Of a stretch of 64,000 bases of DNA, positions 24,115 through 37,580 are shown in pieces. The translations under genes were made by a program, and so were the position numbers. The notes below the pieces were generated by a model. That model was not told the DNA's origin and ran no database searches. It saw only the letters and a list, made by a program, of their open reading frames with translations. The stretch covers positions 24,242,001 to 24,306,000 of the forward strand of contig JABWDB010000004.1 in the NCBI GenBank assembly GCA_019614645.1, in the 5' to 3' direction. Source of the stretch: Stratiolaelaps scimitus (lineage: Eukaryota > Arthropoda > Arachnida > Mesostigmata > Laelapidae). Position 1 is the first letter of the stretch. Each line of letters opens with the position of its first letter.

Positions 24115-26689
24115 GCAGTGATCCATCAAGGAAAAAGACTACCCTTCTAAGTCAACGAAGATCCGCACACATCTCGGTCATTTGGGGTCGGTAGATAGTA
24201 GACGGAAGAATGGTTGGAGTATTTGGGCCATCGTTAACTTTTATCGATTCTAATATATAATAGCTAACTGGCCTTAAACTTACCGAACAATAACGACATA
24301 ACACGATATCTCCTACACAAGAGAATAGTTATTGAATAGCAACTGATATTGTCACCGCATAGTCTCGCACGCAGTTTAAAATGTACCTTTAATATTATAC
24401 ATGCATATCGTGACTTACGAATCTGATGACATGTATGCTGCGAAAGGACAAGCTGAATCGTTTGGCGACTTAAATCTGTTCCATCAGTTGTTGCTGATAG
24501 TGGCCACAGTACCGTTTGGTTTTAGCGTGGTGATTGCATCTGATCCCTCCGGCTTGTGAGTTATTCGCGTCGATTTTTACTGTCCCTTATCATCAGTGGC
24601 ATCAAAAAGCTCTCTCTCTCTCTCTCCCTCGTTCTACAATAGACGAACCTGTCGAAGAAGAAACAGCTTGATCAACGACAACGTAGAATTCGGCGGAACT
24701 CAGCGTTTTGGCGGCAGCGGAAGCTATTATATATCGTTCTTTTTGTCTCTAACAATACTCGCACACATATGCGCCAAGGTACACATATTCGCAAGGTCGT
24801 AGTTTGGAATGTAATGCCTATTTAGTGTTAGCGAGATAGAGGTTCCGTAATCCGGATGCGATCGGGCCAACCTCATCCCTCACGAGAAAGAAGCCTGCAT
24901 GCATGAATATTCCACTGCGCGTGAGCCGGGGGCCTTCGAGTCCTCGCGGAGGGAGAGCGAGCGCAATCTCGGGAAACATCATTTTCAAGCGAAATTGGCT
25001 CATCCATAGTGAATAGTACTGCCAGAGGTATTTTCTCGAAAGAAATCACTCCGTTCCGAGAGAATTTGCCCCTGGGGCGCGATAAAAATATATCGACTCT
25101 GTCGAAATAAGAATACCCGTGAGGTGAGGCAAACCCTCGGTGTAGCACTAATAAAGTCCGTCGAATCGAGTCCGTGATTGAATGCAATGCTGTTCCCGAT
25201 TCAGGATAACGATATATGTTCAAAAGAAGGACGGAGTCCCTCTCTCTCTATCTCTCTCGCACTTTCGGTAGGGGCAACATGTTGTGTGCGTACGTATTTG
25301 TGAACGATCTCAATTTGCACGGTCAACTGTTTCACGAGCTTGAAGCTAGCTTACAGCACATGAGCGCGTGTCAACAGGTGCTCATGTCCTATAGACCAGA
25401 AAGAAGCAAGTTTCGATCTTGTCAACAGCGCACTGATCAAGTCAATGCAGGAAATAGCGGCCACATGCGAGGCAACGATCACTTCTCTACCCTAGTGCGT
25501 AGAGGGACGTAGACATGTGCTCTCTAGTTCTGCTCGTGAGCTTAGCAGAGACGATACTGATGGATTACGTGATGTGAAAATATACGCCATTGTGAGTTAC
25601 GACTAAACGTATCTGTAAGCTATTTGGCGTGCAGGGAGGAAGGGCCATCCGAACATTTCCAGTCTATAGGTAACTGTGATTGATACGTTTCAATGTTCGA
25701 CACAGTACCGAGGGAGCTGGCAGAGGAACATCTTTCGATATCGTTTGTTGTCTTTGCACCGATCCGTAACCTTGATTGGCAGGTCGTTCCCCTTGGCGCG
25801 CGTGGTTCGCTCTCCAGCCCAAAATAGTGAGAGTGGGATTTTTTTAACAGCTGAACGATTCGCTAATCTCAAACGAAACGAAATCAACTCGTGTGCACAA
25901 ACGTATCTACACATATATATATATATACTATGGGTAGTCAACCGGGAGCAATCTTCGTTTCGGAGCACGTTTTCGATACTTCGATACGTGATAGTCTCTC
26001 ACCGATGCGGACGGTCACCAGAAAAGAAAACCCAATTAAAAGCTCATCAAGACGAGGTGGCAATTCTTCTGTTGTCACTCAACTCTCCGAGCAGACCTCG
26101 GCCTAGCCAGCATACAGATACGTCCAACAGCTTTCCTTCTCGGCCGAACGTCTCGGCAAACGTTCGCAGGTCGCCGTTGTCTAGCTTAGACACGCAAAAC
26201 TTTGAACCACGGTCATTCTCAGTATTTCCAACTCAATCTCGCCAGCCACGCCACCGTTTTAGTTCGAACGTAGGATATCGACACATTGAACATTCATCCC
26301 TCGACACACTCTTCGAAATGCACGTCTACACGACCATCAAACCTCAGATTACCACAGGACAGCGGCATTTCGGCATGTGTTCGGTTTGCCTTTATTTGCC
26401 TGGGGTGAGGGCGACATGTCGTATATTTCACTAATTATACATTTTTGCCATGGGAAGAGCATTGCGCATAAGCAGCTAAGTAGTTCTCCGTGCATAAATA
26501 GTTCTCGGCGGAGACCCAAGAGTTTCCGTGCTGTGGACGATACTGTATCATGATATGTTGATGAGAGTATCTTAATCTGGTATCTTCGGCAGCTATTTCG
26601 TACAGCTTCCATAATTTCTTTTGGAATGGATTGAGACAGTGCTGCTCGGTCCCTTTAATAGCATACGTTCGACCTCTTCAAGCTTCTGC

Positions 26690-26717
26690 ATTATTATTAT
26701 TATTATTATTATTATAA
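26690..26717. repeat. (ATT)n microsatellite
   Basis: About nine tandem ATT units. Confidence 0.9.
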
Positions 26718-29449
26718 TTGAATTCTAATTATCCTTGATTATATGTACATAGCCACTAATGCAACGTATTAGTAGACTACGGTACACCAGCTGTCGGTTG
26801 ATAATGGCGGAGAGAATGGAAATTGTTTTACCATGTACGTTGTTATCCACCTAATGGTGCATCGGCTGAAACGCCATTAAGTGTTCACTTCTCGACTCCA
26901 GACGCGACTCATCGAATTACCCGGGCGCGAATTTTCACCGTTGGGAAGAAATCGAATTGAAGAATCCACGTCGATGTGGCACTGCTTTGTGTAGCAGTCC
27001 GCCCTCGGCTGCAACGCAGCCTCTGGGGAGATCTACCATCAACACTAGGCATCGGAAAACTGTTCTACGATTTTCTATTATCGTTATGAGTACAATGGTA
27101 CGACAACGCCTAGAAACCAATGTACAGCAAGCTTCATGCAGAGTTTTACTGCCAGTTTACGCGCATATTTTATTATTATTGTTATTATTAGCTATAGTAT
27201 TTATTATGGCTCAGGAGCTGGGGTTTGCCAGCTTATTTGTGATGACTGCGTTTGTAACTGGTAATATTGCCATGTCTTTTACACTTCACGGATTAGATTT
27301 AACCAGATGTATCTTTGACACTCCGAATTTGCTACGAAACATCAGAACTTCGTACTCTGAGAGACTTACGGCTCATTTTGTTGTTGTCGAGGTCACTGAG
27401 AACGTTGACTTCCTTCCTAATAGCCCGTCCCGTGTCGCAGATTTAGATTCTGCCGTTGCCTCTGCAAGGAGTGAATGTTTCATTTAGCGTCGTACTAATA
27501 TGTACGGATAAATGCCGAGATCTCTCTGATGGGAAAAGGGCTGAGGGTTCACCCGAACACAAAGCGCGTTGTAGTTGTCAACAAAATCGCTAGAGGTGCC
27601 AGCTAGCTATGGTGCCTCGTGTTAGTTGGGGGCTATCAGCAAGGACATATCACAAATATTGCACATGACGGCCCCTGAGTGAGACTCCTGACGAAACCGT
27701 CATCTATTGCTATTTGATACAACGTACACTGCGAACCATATGAATTTCAATTCAATTTGCCCACGCATGCCCGACCTCAATGAGTCGTTGCCTCGTCAGG
27801 CAGTGTCTCACGTAGAATTTCTACATTAGCGGAAAGGGTCTCTTACCCGTTTGACGGTTCGAATACTCTACCCCCGTGATCCACGCGGAAGGTATACAGA
27901 TAGATTACAGGGTGATTTTAAATGACGACAATGATGATACTGCCTGCGGCATTGCACTCATTAGCCAAGCAAGACGAATTCATCACGGTTCAGTGTTGAA
28001 TGTGAGCTGTTGCATGCAGAGCAGCTGTTCGTTTGTTTCATCCTCCATCATGCATAATTCGTTCCGAATCATTCCCAATGTTTGCAGATCTCACAGTTGC
28101 GAAGCGGTAAAAGCTCGTGACGTACGGGCTCAGCGCGCGCGCGATCCGCGATGATTATTCAATTTATTCAGGAGTTGTTGGCGAACCGGAGCCTGCAGTA
28201 CACCACCAGCACGAACCCCGTATTAGAATGGTAGTATCGAGCTTCTGAGGGGTCTCCACAATGTATCGTCGCCTATTCTCGTTTCGGGCTAAACATCTAT
28301 CAAAATGGCTTGTTTTTTTCAACTTCGTCGCCATCCATTCCGTCTGTCATGACTTGCGCCGAGTGTACAGCTTGTTCTGGTTAGGAGCTTCGCTTCGTTT
28401 AGCTTCGTCCATTGGCTGCACGGCCAGTAGTCGTGTAAACACCGCCAGCACAGTCTTACGTGAGCATTTGTAACCTCACGCGGCCGCGGCCGTTCTCCTA
28501 TTACCAAACTCGTTTCTGGTTGTTCTGATCAGGTTACGCCGACCCACGTTGGCAGCGTTTTCAGCCTTTGGCTGGCCTTACCCCCTAGCTTTGATGTCAA
28601 TGTTCGTAATTTCAGTGAGCGGACGTTGACATTCGTTCGCCATTCGCTCGTATTAATTCTGCCACACATTTGACATTGGCAGATACCCACTGCGGTAGCC
28701 TGGTGACTCAGAAGACATATGCTATCCTTTGTAGATTTTGTTAAAAATGAAACTTATTCATCTTCACGTCAGGTTGTGTAGAAGCAGCGGCCCACAGAAT
28801 GCCTAAACATGTGATATATTCCCCCCACGAAATTCTCTCTCTAATTGTACGCGGCTAGTTGAATCTTTGATATCGTTACAAGCCTTATAGATAATGGTGT
28901 CAGTAAAGGACAGCTGCCGTGGAATCGTGGCCACGCTGAATTACAACGTGATATATATTAATAATGATAATTATTATAACACGTCACTGGAATCGTAATA
29001 AGCATCAGTTTTACGAGGAAAGTGGGTCGAATCCACGAACGAAACATCTCGTGGCTACGTGCCGGCTTACTCCATATACCTCTTCTTCCTATGAATTATG
29101 AGAGTGCTTTGGTATTAACAACAGTATTGTGAATCACCACCTGATATTCGATTGGCGGGACAGCCGCTCTGCCGACGTCTGACATATTCACAAGGTAAAC
29201 CGCTAGAACGTATGAGAACATGGCAACCATTGACAATTAATTGCTGGTTGCCTCTGGTGCTATAACGCCTCCGGAGATGGAGCGGCGAAGGGGGCCGCTT
29301 TGATTCCTTGCGCTAATGAGCAAACACGATAACTCGTCAGGTTTATTCGCCCGCAGCGTAACAAGTCAGTTAGTAAAGGCGAGCCGAGTCGATGCCGGCA
29401 ATAATCAGATGGAATATACATATATTTGCCCGCATTCTCAAAGAATATT

Positions 29450-29475
29450 TATATATATATATATATATATATATA
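29450..29475. repeat. (TA)n microsatellite
   Basis: About 26 bases of alternating AT. Confidence 0.9.
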
Positions 29476-31057
29476 CTTTATGTAACAAAAATAGGAAAAC
29501 ACACATTTACGCGTTGTGTGTTGGCTGATATGACCAAACGGGTTAAAAGCAATCTAAGATTCGCAGCGTAGCTTGCAAGTTGCGACATCTATCTGTCACA
29601 GGGGTTATGGCTTATGTGGGGCCGACCTGTGCTCTGTCCGCCTGACGAAAGTCTCTCGGAGTTTGGTGGATTTATGCAGTTAGTCGACGATGCAATTGCA
29701 TTTGGTTAGTGTGGATAGTATTACGTTTCTTAGCCACGGATACAGACTCGGATGGTCCCTCTCCTGAAGGGTCATTGATGAGGCTCGAAAAATTTCACGC
29801 GTTCTAACAAGTGAGTTTGAATATAATCGCTATATTGGACTAGAATAATGTGTGTTATAATGAATCACTAATACGCACGTGTATGCCTCAAAGGAATAGA
29901 TTTCACCTGAGCGAACTATATATATATCTATATACAGTGTAACAATGCTCAAGTAAGCCGGAGATATTACAGACGTACAGCTGTTGGCAAATATTGGATC
30001 TTATTTGTTCGTTGCGTAGAATTGATTCCACAGGGAAATCAGCCCCTGTGCCTTGTGTAACTTTGACTCTTCTACGAACATCAGAGATGTGGAAGAAATT
30101 CTGAACGCAAACTTGTTGCAGGCACCCGGATACCACTCAGTCGATTGGGCATGAACAGGGATTTGAAGCAGCGTGAAGATGGACACAGTCAAATGGAAAA
30201 TGTCTAAATATATAGTTTGTTGATTTTGAGAAGATCTGATGGGAAACCTGAATAACTACAATAGTAGAAATTCGTGTTATCGATCTTTAAGATCTGGAAG
30301 TGTGTTAGGGACGATTACTTCTGAGCAGAGATATTCGAGACACATATTTGATACATCATTTTATCGGTTCCGCGCTTTTTTTGGCTGACCCATGCTTACC
30401 TCAGACTAGCCCAATAATGAAGTGGGCATCTGACAGAGCTTGAATTTTTGAAAGTTCCAATTTTCATCGCGGACACTAAAATCTGTTCAATATCAACCTT
30501 TCAAGTCAGCATGATCAACAGCACTTGTCTGCGATACATTAGGCAGCTTATAGAATTAGGAAAATGTGCCAACAATAAACAAAATTTACAAATTTACAAC
30601 TAAACATTCATTAGCAAGTAACGGCCAACTGCCTCTTCGAAAACTCATTAAGATTTCACTGGGCGAACACGAAACTCAGGTTACGAAACTCGTAGAGAAA
30701 TCAACATGTGTAATGCCGGTTGTCATTCAGCTAAATCCCGTTCTATCGCGTGACCACATTAGACGCCACTTAAATTCGTGTGCTACCAGTTGACTTGATG
30801 GCAGTTTGACAATGACCCACTAAGTGATCTACACAAAGACGGTTTTTGGCAAGGTCACCCCTGGAACGATTTCCACCGCCCGAGAGTGATATCTACTGCG
30901 GCATCTAATGCTCTGCCCTGTTTTATCTTTAGCTGTTCGTGACTCTAGTGTAACTGTGGATTGACACATCGCGCGGCTGCAGCCGCCACTGCGCATTTCC
31001 TTGCGGGCTAATTCGATCAGGCCCAGAGCAGCTCTCGTTCGCCACATTTTGATCTGA

Positions 31058-31385
31058 TTACAATCGCGTGTCGTCGGCCTCCCTCTGTTGTTTCTTCTGT
31101 CTAGACAGAAACGTCTGTAAAGAACAGACTCTTAGTCAGCGGAGGAAATGTTCCCTACCCCGCACTCGCAACAGGACCCATGGGCATAATGCCGGACCGC
31201 AAATCCTATCATCAATCCCGGATCTGTACCCGGATAGCTGACGAGCAATGCGATAGTTTCGGCTGACAGAATAGCAGCACGTCTGCACTGCCCCCGTTGC
31301 AATCGATCGAACACAACGGGGTTCACATCAGCGAAGAGAGCCTTGGCCACGTTGCGAATGATTTGAAGCAACGAGTTCATTGTCA
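31058..31385 (-). CDS. Candidate 3'-terminal coding exons, unknown product
   Basis: On the minus strand a frame follows a good acceptor (ttgttcttgacttcag, exon from 31385). It reads MNSLLQIIRNVAKALFADVN, then a balanced sequence with RRAAILSAETIALLVSYPG and a Cys cluster (HGSCCECG). A gtaggg donor at 31158 and a very intron-like 3' end at 31115 (ctgactaag branch-like site, pyrimidine run, tttacag) would remove 44 bases in phase 0 and end the protein in TFLSRQKKQQREADDTRL at 31058. An alternative donor (gtgcgg, 31165, phase 2) would instead read on to a stop at 30829. Unspliced, the frame stops at 31132. Composition is protein-like, but I recognise no family, and upstream exons are not identified. 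Confidence 0.33.
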
Positions 31386-32539
31386 CTGAAGTCAAGAACA
31401 ATGTAGGTTCGATTCCTATGTAACCCGTATGCCCATAAAACCCTGTTTATTTTTTGAGAATAAAAAAAGAGATATCCCATAAAAAAATAATTGTGAGTTG
31501 TCAAATTATTATTTCTACTTTCCGTTAGGTCTCACTCAACTTAGGAGCTATTCTCGTTGTCAAAAGGCATAAATGATTACAAATTACAGAGTCACTATTT
31601 CCCACGGTGTGCAAATATTGCGAGGTCAAAGTCAAAAGGAAAGACTTACGGCAGGCCGAGGGTGGCCTGTAAAAAAATAGGACAATGACCACAAATAGGT
31701 TACGAGCCTATTCCTCTGCTTAACCCCTTTCAGGTTAAGCAGGGATAGTTGCAGCTGAGATTGCTTTTCTGCGGTGGCGGCTGTCGTAAATTGTGGCTTG
31801 CGTCATAGGTATGTACGTATGTTGAAATCAGGCTACAACAGACCAGTACCACGAACAGAACAATGCTTTTAGTGCGTTTCCGAAACGGAAGACCTACGAA
31901 ACACAAGTAGACCGTTGCGGAGCGTATTACAAAGAGACTCAACACGTAACAGTGATGAGATTAAGCAGAATTATATATTGAATAGTTCTTATTGCCTTTA
32001 GTGTTTGATGACATATATTTGGGGCATTTTGATAACTAACTCTGATCGAAGCTCAGGGAATACAGCATGGCTAGCACAAGAAGGCATCATCCTCAACAGC
32101 TAACACAACAAAAATCATCTGGGAAAATTTGATTAATTAACCCCGCTCGTATACTTCTACCGTTAGCTGAAAATATCGGCATGTATGTTGATCATGCCAC
32201 GACGCAATGATTAGTAACTATTACTATCGTCAAATAAGTTGTTATGTGTCTGTGCCAATCGCAAGAGTGCGTTTGACCAGCCCAGGCAATTTAAGTATTG
32301 ATATCAGATCTTTTCATAGCACAATAGATATACTCTATCATAACCAAGGGGTGTACCCACATGTTCTGTGTATCCCTCAGTCGTTCCTGTCTTGCACTAA
32401 CACTGCAAAAATCATGGGGAATTACTCGCCGCTACCACTGCACTACCTACATCTACACGCGGTACTGTACGCATCGCCGTTGATGAGCTGCTCTCACTTG
32501 AAGAGATTCGCGTTCCTTTTCAAAGGAGAAGTTTATCTC
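31386..32539. other. Intergenic or intronic stretch
   Basis: A 17-base exon-like unit between ttttttacag and gtaagt (minus strand, about 31655-31671) is the only splice-like structure. A minus-strand frame at 31730-31945 is hydrophobic but has no usable donor. Nothing else is recognised. Confidence 0.3.
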
Positions 32540-33450
32540 GATCGTACGATCTACTTGGTGGCAACTGCCGAGTGTGGCGAAAGAAAGCCCACGCGCGCAG
32601 AGCACCGCGTTGCCACCAGTCTGGGCACCGCCAACGGCCGCCACACCGTCGACTGGCTGCTGGCCGACGTCACTGACGCCCCGCAGAATGAAGAAAGGTT
32701 TCCGGGCAGATTTGACGATAACGCTGCCTGTGGCGGCTGGCCTGTTTGCCTGCGTACGATGGGAGCACCGGCAGGGATCGACGCTTATAGGGGGACGCAT
32801 TTCGCAGGGATATGGCCCGCGCAAAGGGATATCAAGGCTACGCGGGACAAATAACGACGTAAAGATAAGCTGGCCGGGAGGACTTGGCCGGGGACTCGTG
32901 CGTTCGCTCCTCATGCTCGTCGCTGAAGAGGCACGGCGACAGCTAGGCTCCGCTGAAGCTGGAGCACGAACGGGACAGAATTGGCAGTCAGGCAAGCGGA
33001 GACGGCGGTCGCGACAGCGTCGGGTGTAGTGGGGTTTGGGGGGGCCACACCTCGGTCATATCGCTCTGGGCAAAAACGAGAGCCCTGCCTGACGCTGCCA
33101 CCGCTGATACATAGTCGGGCCAGAGGGGGGGTACGAGAGGAATTGAAAGAAAAGGCGGATTGATAGCGTGTGGCACTAGTTGAGAAAAGAAGGTATTGAT
33201 TTCCGCGATGGCTCTACGAGGGGGGGACCCCTACCCGCAGCTGGGGGTCCATCTATTTTGACAGCGTGCGACACGCAGCCACGCGTTACTCGCTGTCTCG
33301 TACGCACGAGCGACACGGTGGGGCCAGTAGTCGTTGTGCTCTGTTGCTGTCGACAGCGATGAATGCGCCAACACAATGGACGGTACGGGAACCTTTGCGG
33401 TTGCTACCGTTACCGTGCGGCCGTCCTTCCAACGATACAACGATCGTATC
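32540..33450. other. GC-rich island with poly-G runs
   Basis: A CpG-rich block with repeated G-runs (about 33034-33047, 33124-33131, 33220-33226) and long frames on both strands (215 codons plus, 180 minus). No protein is recognised. Confidence 0.3.
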
Positions 33451-35227
33451 CGTTAGCTGATCAGGGTAGCCCGTTCGTTAAATTTTTGGAAAGCTTCATC
33501 AACAGGGCATCATTGAAGTTTGGTATTTTTGTACAGAACGCTGGAAGGAACCCTTTTCCGATTCATTTGCTCTCTTTATTCTGTCGCTATCCGGGTATCA
33601 TTTGGAGGAGAGGCTTGTTTTGAGGGTTGCTTGTCGCCAGCGTGGTCAATTAAGTAGAAAAATATAGATTTCAAAGGGTACTCATTTTTTTTTGTGGAAC
33701 TTAGATAGAGGTTACGTTAGCTGTGTTAGCCTGTGGTCGCTATAATAACTGTGACCATATCAATAACACGGGTATCACACGCTGGACCAAGTGATGGTGT
33801 CGTGGGTGGCTGAAAATGTCATAACCACTACTTATTAGTATCATTTCATACTGCAGGAGTTGGCGGGATCGCCAATCTATTGACATACTGCTTTACATTA
33901 TTGACATACTGCTCTCTAATATTCACACGAGATCGCTGCGACATGCGCCAATAACTCGTTGGAAATGTGCTGAGATTATGCAGAATGAACAAAGAGCTTA
34001 CCCTGCAGGAATAAATACGTTCCTTGAACATAGCAATATTGATAAATCCATCGGAAATTAGTATCGCCATGCTACCTATTGGAGCCTCTGACACCTAGGC
34101 AATCACACACGAAATGGAAGATATCGATGTGAACCTCAAGTGAACCTGAATAGAATTGGTACAGTTGGAAAACTATAGCTCTCGGTTTCAAACATTATTA
34201 TTTTTTTATCTTTTTATTTATATTTCTTTTGTCTAATATTATTATTGGTATCACCATTGGTATTACCGACCAGCAAATAGTACCAAATAATATGGCCATA
34301 AATGCTTGATGAACCGAAAAACAACAACAACAGTGACCCCAAACCGAAATTACATAGGCTCTTCCTGCTCTCCCTGACTCAAGCGACTTTGTAAACACTA
34401 AATATTAATACTGGCCAAAAATACTAAGTTTCTCCTCTTCACACAGCCGATACAACCATCACTTTTCGCCAGCATGCATAAGGTGTTGTTATATAAGAGT
34501 ATATTTAATATTGTATCATTCAAATATGTGTACATTCATACATCCCTCAATATGAATTAATCAATGTCTCTCAGACAACCCCCGTAGGTCGGCTAAGGGA
34601 CATTGCTGATCAACGACGGTCGCTCAATAAGTACACGTACATTCGTATCTACATTCACTTTGTTTTTCACCTTTTTGGCCTTCTCTGTCCTAGTTGTGTC
34701 TTGTCGAGTAGAGAACAGAGTGAATGAGGTAGATAGAAGCGGAAGTGGCCTGCGGCAGCGGCAGTGCCCTTGAAATCATTCGGTAAGCGGCCGACTGGCA
34801 GAAGAACAAATGTCTAATGACCTGTGAACAGGAACCAGGGCTGAAAAAAAAAACGGTCCGAGCCACTGTGAATTTCTGCGTGGGCTCTCATTTGCTTCAA
34901 TTCTTATCTATGGCACGCACACATACGCCGGTGCTAACCTGACAGCGGCGATGACGGCTCTAGCGGCGCCAGCGACGTACGGGGTCGCATTCATTTGGCA
35001 CGTTTACAAGTTCTCGCCCTAAAGTGGCCCAGCGGTAAAAGACAGTGCTGGCATCCTTAGACTTCGAGTGATATAGTGGCTGTAATCTACCCTCAACTGT
35101 TCGAGCATACGCCAAGCATGGCTGACCGATATCGACGTACTCTGGAGTCACCGCTACCAACATATACTGTGGTACCTAACGACGAGGTGCACAAGGGCCA
35201 ATATGGCAGAGACTAAAACGTACAAGC

Positions 35228-36210
35228 GAGAGACAGAGAGAGAGAGAGATGGAAAAAAAGAGATCTATGGCTAATCGTCCATGGCTTCTGGGTTGATCGG
35301 CGATCCGTGACCGGCTCCCGAGGCCGCGTGAGACCTCCGAATTGCACATTGGACGGAAAAAAGTCCGAACTAGCACCGTTACTATACTACTTTCCTGAGG
35401 AACATGGATTTAAGCGAGTCCACTGACACAGACGTGTGCAGGTCCGCTTTATCGCAAACCGATCACTGTTTAGTTAAGTGACGAAATTACATATCTCCAT
35501 TGAATTATCCCGCTCGCAGCGAGCGAATCATCGATAAATAATTAAATAATAGATAGATACTCGAAACGAGTCTTTCTTTCTTTCGTTTCGAATGCATTTC
35601 ACAGGATTCGGCAACAATCGACATCGTCACACGTGTTTTTTGTAATATCAACCAGTGACCGGCACTGCTTGTGCCACAACACATGCAGAGATGGAGGCAC
35701 CCTTCAAGTAGCATGTGCACCATCCTTGTTCATCCAACTTCACCGCTCTTCGGGGCTACAGCAACGCGATATAGCGTATTTTGCACATCACTCGCTCTCT
35801 CTCTCTCTCTTTCTCTCTGTGCGCAGCTAATTTAAATCATTACCAGCCAGTTTGGAGCGAAGTGGCGCCTCGGTGGTTGGGGCTTTCCTTTCTCATCGAA
35901 CGTGCGTAGAATTCAAATGAGTGCAAGCAGCACTTTCGCCGTAGCCATCGTCGCGGCGGCTGCTGCTGCCGCTGCTGCCATTGAGGTTTTATCAGCAGGC
36001 ATCGCAGCCGGCAGCGTCCAAGTGCGCGGCCGGACACTCACTGCTCTCTGCACGTGTTGGAACGAAACGCGCTGTTCGTGTTTGGCTGGGCTGCCGGGCT
36101 CAATGCTGAGCCAAAGTGAACAAGAAGTGATTTCATCGGACGTGTTCAGCTTCCCGTTACGAGAAAAAGCATAAAATCACAGAAAGAGAGAGGCAGAGAG
36201 AGAGAGAGAG
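35228..36210. repeat. Three GA/CT tracts in 1 kb
   Basis: GA runs lie at 35228-35249 and 36182-36210, and a CT run at 35794-35819. The interval between the last two is moderately GC-rich. Such tracts can be GAGA-factor sites in arthropod promoters, but they are also ordinary microsatellites. Confidence 0.85.
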
Positions 36211-37498
36211 ATCGACGACGCTCGGATGACGGGGGTCGTTCCCAGCCCATCGGACATCTTGCTAATGAAATGCATGCAATTCTCTTTGTAGCTAGACCTG
36301 CCACCAACCTAGGTCGCTTCCGTCGGCCTTCATGGTCGGCAGATAAATCTGTGTTGCCGTTCATGTGTTGCCGTTTAAACGCTGATCGATAACGTTCGAG
36401 TTATTCTCTGTTTTAATCAAAACAACTGTTCCTGCTGTGCGTTATGGTACGCTACGCTCCACTGACTACTTAGTTTGTCAGACAAACCGCTTCCTATTTT
36501 GCTTTAGAATATATATATATATATATGGCCCAGGTCATAGCTTTTTGGTAGGTAACTAGACTCAACGTCCCTTGCAGAGAAATGTACAGCGCGTTACTGC
36601 TCTAAGGAAGCGCACTAAAATGTAGAATGATAATTGACGTTGAATTCATCATAGATTCCCGAGTGAGCAATACAACCCTCAAATCTAATCCTCAAATTAT
36701 CATTCGTCAATTCCTCGTTAGTCGTTAATCGGCTCGTTAGCAACCAGAACGCTAATGAAGTTATATGATGCTCCCCGTGGTATCATAATGTTTAATACAA
36801 TGCATTGTTTTTTCAAGTACTAACGCTTCGTTGTGTTGTCATTGATAAATCTCTTTGTAACGATGTAATCATTACACTTATTCTCTTGCCTTATCTTTTC
36901 GTTTACGCGGCGAGCAGGGTCCACACGAGAGCAGCGGGTGACTCCCGCGCGAATCCTTCCAGCTTCGCGAGTTGGGCAAACAACAATAAACTGAGCTATA
37001 AGTATAATGTCTGCATGCGTGTAAGCCCATAGAGCCATTATCGCACACGGACCACTTACAACTCGCTGAACCACGGGCCCTGGATTTTTTTATTAGGGCA
37101 ATTGTCGGAGTTAGAGAAAAGCACGACCAATCAGGGCTTACCTTTATATATTTCATCTAAATAGTGTTGGGGAGCATTGTAGGTGCCGTGATATGCTGTT
37201 GATAATCCTACTTTCAACAAGACTACACTACAGTAGAAGTGTGAAACTATCACACAGAAACAATATGGATTTCGGTCTCGGTTTTGGATTGCAGTCAAGG
37301 ACTATAGTTTCAAGATCATCCCACATCGCTGCCGTAGTTCGGCTAATATCCTCTCATAGGAATAGGATGACGCACAATCATAAGAAATAAAAGCAGGCCT
37401 CTATATAAGTAGTTTAATAAACCACTACTTGTATTCTATGTCCAAAAACGTAACCGCTGTGAAATCGCTGCTCTTTGGTCGAAACGGCAAGCTTGACT

Positions 37499-37546
37499 AT
37501 ACAGCATCCAAAATATACTACATAAGGCATATTTTGGATGCTGTAT
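37499..37546. repeat. Perfect 18-bp inverted repeat (hairpin)
   Basis: atacagcatccaaaatat (37499-37516) is exactly complementary to 37529-37546 around a 12-base loop. A (TA)n tract begins five bases later (37552-37578). Confidence 0.95.
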
Positions 37547-37549
37547 CGT

Positions 37550-37551
<2 letters not shown>

Positions 37552-37578
<27 letters not shown>
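37552..37578. repeat. (TA)n microsatellite
   Basis: About 27 bases of alternating TA next to the hairpin. Confidence 0.9.

Positions 37579-37580
<2 letters not shown>

Larger units (their letters stand above)
24115..31057. other. Long region without a recognisable gene
   Basis: It contains CT tracts (24610-24626, 25239-25259), an (ATT)n tract (26690-26717) and a (TA)n tract (29450-29475). The longest open frame in the window (252 codons, 25676-26434 plus) lies here. It is Ser/Arg/Pro-rich, includes translated microsatellite (YLHIYIYIL) and has no known domain. A 176-codon frame at 26957-27487 contains a Leu run from TTA/ATT repeats and is equally unsupported. Confidence 0.35.

Noticed and set aside
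26957..27487. 176-codon frame with apparent transmembrane Leu run
   Set aside because: The hydrophobic run is encoded by TTA/ATT repeat sequence, and no family or splice signals support a gene.
31399..31420. Perfect B box (ggttcgattcc) suggesting a tRNA
   Set aside because: No A box, anticodon arm or pairing acceptor strands around it.
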